Program-made: the position numbers and the translations under genes | The notes under the pieces: generated by a model | Told to the model about the DNA's origin: nothing | The model's database searches: none | Seen by the model: the letters and a program-made list of their open reading frames with translations, nothing else | Shown here: piece after piece, positions 7,126-11,047 of the stretch | Layout of the letters: each line of letters starts with the position of its first letter | Position numbering within the stretch: position 1 is the first letter of the stretch | Source of the DNA: Candidatus Dormiibacterota bacterium | Lineage (GTDB): Bacteria > Chloroflexota > Dormibacteria > Aeolococcales > Aeolococcaceae | Length of the DNA: 11,047 nt | Assembly: GCA_027451645.1 (NCBI GenBank) | Contig: DAIDIX010000037.1 | Span: 1 to 11,047 of the forward strand | Direction of reading: 5' to 3'

Positions 7126-7863
7126 TCATTGTTTCCTGCCTGCTGTCTTTCTCATGGAGTCTCCGTCGAGGGAGATGATATGGGCGTTGTGGACGATTCG
7201 GTCAAGGATGGCGTCAGCAAGGGTGGGATCCGGGATGGACGCATGCCACTGGTCCACGGGGATCTGTGAGGTGAAGATGGTGGAGCGGATGCCAGAGCGG
7301 TCATCGATGAGGCTGAAGAGGTCATGGGTATGGGACGGAGTGAGGGGAATGAGTGCCCGGTCATCCAGGATGAGCACGTGCACCTTGGCGAGCGCCTGTA
7401 CCAGTCGTGAGTACCTGCCATCTGCTCTGCCAAGTGCAAGGTCTGCAAGGATGCGGGATTCCTTCGTGTAGAGTGCGGAGTACCCCTGACGGATGGCTGC
7501 ATGAGCCAACGCACAGGCGAGGTAGGTTTTTCCCACACCAGTGGGGCCGACAATGATGACGTTCTGGTGGGAGGCAACCCACTGCGCAGTGGCAAGTGAC
7601 AGGATGAGGGACTTGTCGAGATTCCTCCTGGCATGAAAGTCGAGATCCTCAATGGTTGCCTGTTCCCGGAGCTTTGCTTTGGTGAGCTGTAGCGCAAGGC
7701 GACGGTTCGCCCTTCCACATACCTCCCGGTCCAGGAGGAGTCCGAGGCGCTCGTCAAAGGTGAGCTCCTGGAGACGGGGCAGGTCCAGCTGTTCACGATA
7801 TGCGTGGGCCATGTAGGAAAGGCCGATGGTTTCCATGGCCGAGATGGTGGGGTTATTGAGCAT
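7126..7863 (-). CDS. istB: IstB-type ATPase, transposition helper of IS21 family
   Basis: Encodes 245 residues from ATG 7863, preceded on the minus strand by AGGAGA at good spacing. The longer open frame upstream lies inside istA and was not used. IstB is a AAA+ ATPase related to DnaC/DnaA that binds DNA and guides the IstA transposase to the target. The Walker A motif is GPTGVGKT (about residues 106-113) and Walker B is VLILDD (about 163-168). A sensor-like segment TSQIPVDQWH follows near residue 198, and a C-terminal DAILDRIVHNAHIISLDGDS carries the usual arginine. Length and motif order match full-length family members. The gene overlaps the end of istA by 11 bp, consistent with translational coupling. 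Nothing indicates inactivation. Confidence 0.96.
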   Translation of the reverse strand: MLNNPTISAMETIGLSYMAHAYREQLDLPRLQELTFDERLGLLLDREVCGRANRRLALQLTKAKLREQATIEDLDFHARRNLDKSLILSLATAQWVASHQNVIIVGPTGVGKTYLACALAHAAIRQGYSALYTKESRILADLALGRADGRYSRLVQALAKVHVLILDDRALIPLTPSHTHDLFSLIDDRSGIRSTIFTSQIPVDQWHASIPDPTLADAILDRIVHNAHIISLDGDSMRKTAGRKQ

Positions 7864-9421
7864 GGGAACGTTCTCCTGTGTGTGCGGCGTAGTACTGGGC
7901 ACCCCGGATGTTGGGGTGGTCGACGATATTGCATGGGGGCTTCTCGAGTGGTTGTGCGTCAAGGCCAGTGGTGAGGATGGATTCCACGCTCCTGTATGAG
8001 GGGGAACCAATGGCCTGTGCACGGGCACAGGCCAGCTCCAGCCGTTCTGGCGAGTACCGCTTTCCCAGACGCAGGATGCCCAGACAGGACCGGATCCCCT
8101 GCCAGGGGTGGGAGCGGGAAGCGAAGATTTCGGTGACCAGTGCTGCACAGCTGGGACCAATACGTGCTGCCCAATCCTGGATCCGCTCTGGCGTCCACTC
8201 GGCATGCTCCCGATGCTCACGGGGCATATGGTCCACAACGGTAGAATGCCGTCCGCGTGTGGTGGAACGCATGTGACTTGCCACACGCTTGCCCCTGCGG
8301 AAGATCTCGATGGTGGTTGCCGTCATGCGCACGTCCACCTGCTGGCCAACGTACTGGTACGGAAGGGAGTAGTAGTGTCCCTCCACCTCTACGTGGTAGT
8401 CCACGGGTGACACCTTCGCAGACTTCCACGATGCGTACTCATACCGCTCACGGGGAAGTGGCAGCAGGGCTGGCTTGTCCACCTCCAGGAACATGCTCAT
8501 CCGTGACCCGTCCATCTTGGCAAACCGTTTGTCATTCAGCACTGCAACCTGCCGTCGGATGGCATCGTTCATCTCCGCAAGCGAGAAGAACACGCTGTCC
8601 CGGAGGGGAGCAAGCACCCACCGTTCCACCTGCTGTACGGCATTCTCGACGACTGCCTTGTCCCGGGGCTTGCGTACCCGGGTGGGTAGCACCGTCGTGC
8701 CGTAGTGACGGGCCAGTTCCTGCATGGGCAGCGAAACGACAGGCTCATACCGGTGTGGATGCAGCACACCGGACTTCAGATTGTCGGGAATGACTGCACG
8801 GGGAACTCCTCCCAGAAACTCAAAGGCATGCACGTGTGCCATGGTGAACTGCTGCAGGTTCTGGGATGCCATTGCCTCGACGTAGGTCATATTGGACGCT
8901 CCAAGGGCAGCAACGAAGATCTGCTGGGGCTGTGTTCCTCCGGTATGTGGATCTGTGAGGCTCAAGGTTGCCCCTGCATAGTCGACATACAGCGCTTCCC
9001 CTGCGGTGTGGTCAAACCGCATGACCGGGTCCAGCTGTTTCTGCCATTTCCGGAAGCCATGGGCAAACCAGGAGTACTCATACCCATTGGGGTGCTGCTC
9101 CCGGTACTCGAGCCACAGCAGCTGCAGTGTGACTCCCTTCCGCTTCAGTTCCCGGTGGACGATGTTCCAGTCCGGTGCAGGACGGCTGTTGGGTGGAGTA
9201 TCTGTGGCCGACCGGAACAGCTGCTGCTCCAGCTGCTCGTCATCCAGTTCATGGGGCAGAGGCCACTGCAGCCCTGCCCGTTCTGCACGCTGGAGATGAT
9301 TGTGCACTGTCGAGCTGGACATTCCCAACCGCTCTGCAATGGCACACTGCCCGAGCTTCAGCTCGTACCGAAGGCGAAGAACCTCTCGTATGCGTCTCAC
9401 TGCTGTTCTCCTGCGTGACAT
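7853..9421 (-). CDS. istA: IstA-type DDE transposase of IS21 family
   Basis: Encodes 522 residues from ATG 9421, with GAGGA about 8 nt upstream on the minus strand. A longer frame from GTG 9466 is possible, and an AGGAGGTG sequence there could serve another start. IstA is the DNA-cleaving and strand-joining transposase. An N-terminal helix-turn-helix spans about residues 21-45 (IAERLGMSSSTVHNHL). The integrase-type catalytic core carries the three acidic residues in family context: D147 (ALYVDYAG), D213 (AVIPDNLKSGV) and E259 (DKAVVENAV). A C-terminal beta domain with YYSLPYQYVGQQVDVR fits known IstA proteins. Full length and all catalytic residues suggest activity. It shares an 11-bp overlap with istB and lies within intact element ends. 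Confidence 0.96.
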   Translation of the reverse strand: MSRRRTAVRRIREVLRLRYELKLGQCAIAERLGMSSSTVHNHLQRAERAGLQWPLPHELDDEQLEQQLFRSATDTPPNSRPAPDWNIVHRELKRKGVTLQLLWLEYREQHPNGYEYSWFAHGFRKWQKQLDPVMRFDHTAGEALYVDYAGATLSLTDPHTGGTQPQQIFVAALGASNMTYVEAMASQNLQQFTMAHVHAFEFLGGVPRAVIPDNLKSGVLHPHRYEPVVSLPMQELARHYGTTVLPTRVRKPRDKAVVENAVQQVERWVLAPLRDSVFFSLAEMNDAIRRQVAVLNDKRFAKMDGSRMSMFLEVDKPALLPLPRERYEYASWKSAKVSPVDYHVEVEGHYYSLPYQYVGQQVDVRMTATTIEIFRRGKRVASHMRSTTRGRHSTVVDHMPREHREHAEWTPERIQDWAARIGPSCAALVTEIFASRSHPWQGIRSCLGILRLGKRYSPERLELACARAQAIGSPSYRSVESILTTGLDAQPLEKPPCNIVDHPNIRGAQYYAAHTGERSHAQ

Positions 9422-9496
9422 TGCCGTTGTCCTCGTGCCGTCCACCTCCTGAGTGGAACCTTGCACCCAGCGTCACAGAAGACTGATGCGTTTGGT

Positions 9497-9591
9497 GTAT
9501 TCGCATACCCGTGCAATCCGTATTCGCATACCTGTGCAACGGCTATTCGCTTTTCCGTGCAACGCCTATTCGCTTTCCTGTGCAACGTGCA
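9497..9591. repeat. Right terminal region of IS21 element: four tandem 23-bp units
   Basis: Four units lie head to tail at 9497-9519, 9520-9542, 9543-9565 and 9566-9588, followed by the terminal GCA. On the plus strand each reads TATTCGC near its start and GTGCAA near its end. The inner two have GCATACC in the middle and the outer two GCTTTYC. They are inverted relative to the two to three units at the left end. Such arrays are expected binding sites for IstA. The spacing is exactly 23 bp with no spacer, so this is not a CRISPR array. Confidence 0.85.
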
Positions 9592-9598
9592 GAAGGAC
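9592..9598. repeat. Target site duplication, right copy (GAAGGAC)
   Basis: This exact copy of the 7 bp at 6966-6972 follows directly after the element's terminal CA. It marks the right insertion boundary. Confidence 0.85.
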
Positions 9599-10078
9599 AT
9601 CGTACCGTTCACCACTGCCCTCATCACGAAGCTCGGGAAGACCCCGGCCCGCGAGTCATCTGTCGGCTATGATGCCAGGACTTCCCGCCTCAGCGTGACC
9701 ATTGCCATCTCCGGAACCTCGGGAATGGGCGCAGCACTCCGTGGCGAGCGTGCAGTACGGGCATCACTTGCGGAGCTCGGATGCACGGACTTTGCTGTGG
9801 ACCGGACAGAAATCCTGACACGGGAAGCCCTCTACCGCAAGCTTGAGGAACACCGCATCCCGGTGCTGTACACGCTAGGGGAAGTGGCCCGGAAGCTTGG
9901 CGTGCCTGTCGGGGAGCTCAACGGCACGGCTGCCAAGCGGCGTCTCATGCCCCCACCGCTCACCCGGGTGGGAGGCCGTCCCGTGTGGACAGAGGCACAG
10001 CTTTCCGTGTTCCGGAAGCGGTTCGGCATTCCCCAAAGGGAAGCCTCCAGCAGGAGCGGGGAACAGCACCTCGGCTAG
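9599..10078 (+). pseudogene. 3' fragment of AlpA/MerR-type helix-turn-helix protein gene disrupted by IS21
   Basis: After removal of the element and one target duplication, this part continues the 5' fragment in frame as a 182-residue protein. The middle (about residues 50-85 of the rebuilt protein) contains RLSVTIAISG and GERAVRASLAELG. This resembles small actinobacterial proteins with an N-terminal sensing or dimerisation region and a C-terminal HTH. The C-terminal third (about 113-165) reads LYTLGEVARKLGVPVGEL followed by PPPLTRVGGRPVWTEAQL, the layout of AlpA/excisionase-like and MerR-like DNA-binding domains. The rebuilt protein is probably a DNA-binding regulator; its target is unknown. 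The frame is also open leftward into the IS end to a TTG at 9461, so a fusion with the DNA-binding half could still be made. The next gene starts 46 bp downstream and is probably co-transcribed. Confidence 0.75.
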
Positions 10079-10124
10079 CAGCACTGTCCCCTGCATGTCC
10101 CTTGCCCGGGGCAAGAATGGCCCC

Positions 10125-11047
10125 ATGGACAATGAACACCTCATTGCAATGAAGCAGGAATGGATGCGCTCCTTTGATGACGCACTCATCCGCTTCACGA
10201 ATACCCGCACGAGGATCCGCAACTTCGAGCAGCTGGAAGCACGTCTATCCGAGGTTGCACTCACCTGCTTCCAGGTCGCCCCAACCCGCTTCCGCGGGTT
10301 CGTTGTCCACTTCAACGACCTTGAGACCGATGGGGAGTTCACCGATCCCCACTATGAGCCGACCACAGGAACAGTCCACATTTCCGATGCGGACGCAGTC
10401 CACATCAACACCCTCCTCCAGCGAGCCTCCGCACTCAGCCTCCCCGGTACGGCAGCAGGTGGAGCTGTGCGGGATGCAAAGGAGGGGGAGGCCCTCCTGA
10501 TGGTACTCCATGAACTTGCCCATGGCACGATTGCTCCGGGACTCCTCCGGGAATGGAAGGTGGATGAGGTATGGAAGCATGCCGGACGTGGCGGTGGGGA
10601 GTTCCGTGAGGGATTCACCCAGCTCATAGCGGAGGAGAAGTTTCCTGCCTTCTGCAGGATTCTCGGTATCGATCCCACGCTTGTTCCCCCTGTTGCGGAA
10701 CTCCCCTCAGGCTATGCCCCCTCTGTCCAGGTCGCACGGGGGATGCTCATGGAGATTGACCGCATGCGCGGGGGAGACGGCACTGCCATCCGGGATCTTG
10801 TCGACACGATGGTTGCCTACAACGGCTATCCGGAGGGCATCATGGCAATCCTGGAGCGGGTCCTTCCGGAGGACCTTGCAGGACACGCACGGGAGCAGTT
10901 CTGGAAGGCAGGGGCAATAGGATCGCTCATGAAGCCCTTTGACCTCGGGGATGGGGAGTACTACGCCAACTGGAACACCCCTGCACGCAACGGGGAACTC
11001 CGGCAGTCCGGGGCACAGGCGATCCGCACCGTGGTCCGTGAGCTCGA
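10125..11047 (+). CDS. Putative zinc metallopeptidase (HExxH, gluzincin-like), 3' end outside window
   Basis: The frame from ATG 10125 stays open to the right edge (307 residues visible). ATG 10095 in the same frame is an alternative start; neither has a strong ribosome binding site, though GGGGCAAG precedes the first at a long spacing. VLHELAHGTIAPG contains HExxH at residues 129-133, with two zinc-binding His and the catalytic Glu. REGFTQLIAEE at about 161-171 supplies a Glu 29 residues after the second His, the arrangement of gluzincins. There is no signal peptide or membrane segment, so a cytosolic enzyme is likely. Many Trp, Tyr and acidic residues follow, but I recognise no further domain and cannot name the substrate. 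The start lies 46 bp after the interrupted HTH gene in the same direction. A regulator/protease pair is possible but inferred. Codon use matches the glycosyltransferase and HTH genes. Confidence 0.8.
   Translation, partial: MDNEHLIAMKQEWMRSFDDALIRFTNTRTRIRNFEQLEARLSEVALTCFQVAPTRFRGFVVHFNDLETDGEFTDPHYEPTTGTVHISDADAVHINTLLQRASALSLPGTAAGGAVRDAKEGEALLMVLHELAHGTIAPGLLREWKVDEVWKHAGRGGGEFREGFTQLIAEEKFPAFCRILGIDPTLVPPVAELPSGYAPSVQVARGMLMEIDRMRGGDGTAIRDLVDTMVAYNGYPEGIMAILERVLPEDLAGHAREQFWKAGAIGSLMKPFDLGDGEYYANWNTPARNGELRQSGAQAIRTVVREL

Larger units (their letters stand above)
6973..9591 (-). mobile_element. Complete IS21-family insertion sequence (2619 bp)
   Basis: The element begins 5'-TG and ends CA-3'. 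It is flanked by perfect 7-bp direct repeats and carries imperfect terminal inverted repeats that align over about 25 bp with one gap: TGCGCATTCCACGG... on the left against TGCACGTTGCACAGG... on the reverse complement of the right, both running into GAATAG. It encodes istA and istB on the minus strand with the short overlap typical of the family. Both genes are full length with their catalytic motifs, so the element is probably active or was so recently. Multiple subterminal repeats at both ends, also typical of IS21 elements, are the presumed transposase binding sites. It splits an HTH-protein gene. Codon use resembles that of neighbouring genes, so composition gives no sign of a distant donor. 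Confidence 0.93.

Noticed and set aside
7864..8286. N-terminal extension of IstB to 386 residues
   Set aside because: The extra 141 residues lie inside istA in another frame and read as noise. ATG 7863 has a good ribosome binding site and gives the normal family length.
9497..9591. Tandem 23-bp repeats as a possible CRISPR array or iterons
   Set aside because: There are no spacers, and the units match inverted copies at the other IS end inside the boundaries set by the target duplication. They are IS terminal repeats.
10174..10500. A 108-codon plus-strand frame within the metallopeptidase region
   Set aside because: It is Ser/Pro-rich noise in a different frame from the HExxH-containing gene, which is open across the same stretch.

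Overview
The window is a chromosomal segment of moderately high GC content, probably from an actinobacterium, possibly an acidimicrobial-type lineage. This is a judgement from protein style and not from a marker gene. The main cues are the actinobacterial-style Rhs/YD-repeat protein, the repeats of the type 'VSC....C.AVG ... WNG.SW', and the AlpA/MerR-type HTH protein ending in a 'PPPLTRVGGRPVW' motif. No rRNA, tRNA or CRISPR array was seen.

Layout from left to right: (1) 2-1940 holds the 3' part of an Rhs/YD-repeat protein with a divergent C-terminal tip. An overlapping small gene follows in the position expected for a cognate immunity protein. Codon choice shifts at the core/tip boundary. 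(2) 1941-2409 has no intact gene. It contains a perfect 10-bp-stem hairpin and a decayed N-terminal fragment of a serine recombinase. (3) 2410-6770 holds a secreted protein with seven W/SC repeats (a candidate seven-bladed propeller), a second beta-rich domain and a WxL-like C-terminus. A family 2 glycosyltransferase follows 47 bp downstream, with a strong ribosome binding site and a second GT-like half that has lost its DxD motif. (4) 6904-10078 is a gene for a 182-residue HTH protein interrupted by a complete IS21-family element (6973-9591, istA and istB on the minus strand). (5) 10125 to the right edge is the start of an HExxH zinc metallopeptidase-like gene, which runs off the window.

The IS21 insertion is unusually well resolved. 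A 7-bp target duplication (GAAGGAC) flanks the element. Removing the element and one copy of the duplication joins the two gene fragments in frame into a coherent protein. Both transposition genes look intact, so the insertion appears recent.

In biological terms, the left part is a polymorphic-toxin-like locus. The centre looks like cell-surface and glycosylation functions. The right part is a putative regulator/protease pair whose first member is inactivated or truncated by the IS. The best candidates for something undescribed are the Rhs tip with its overlapping partner, and the HTH/metallopeptidase pair.
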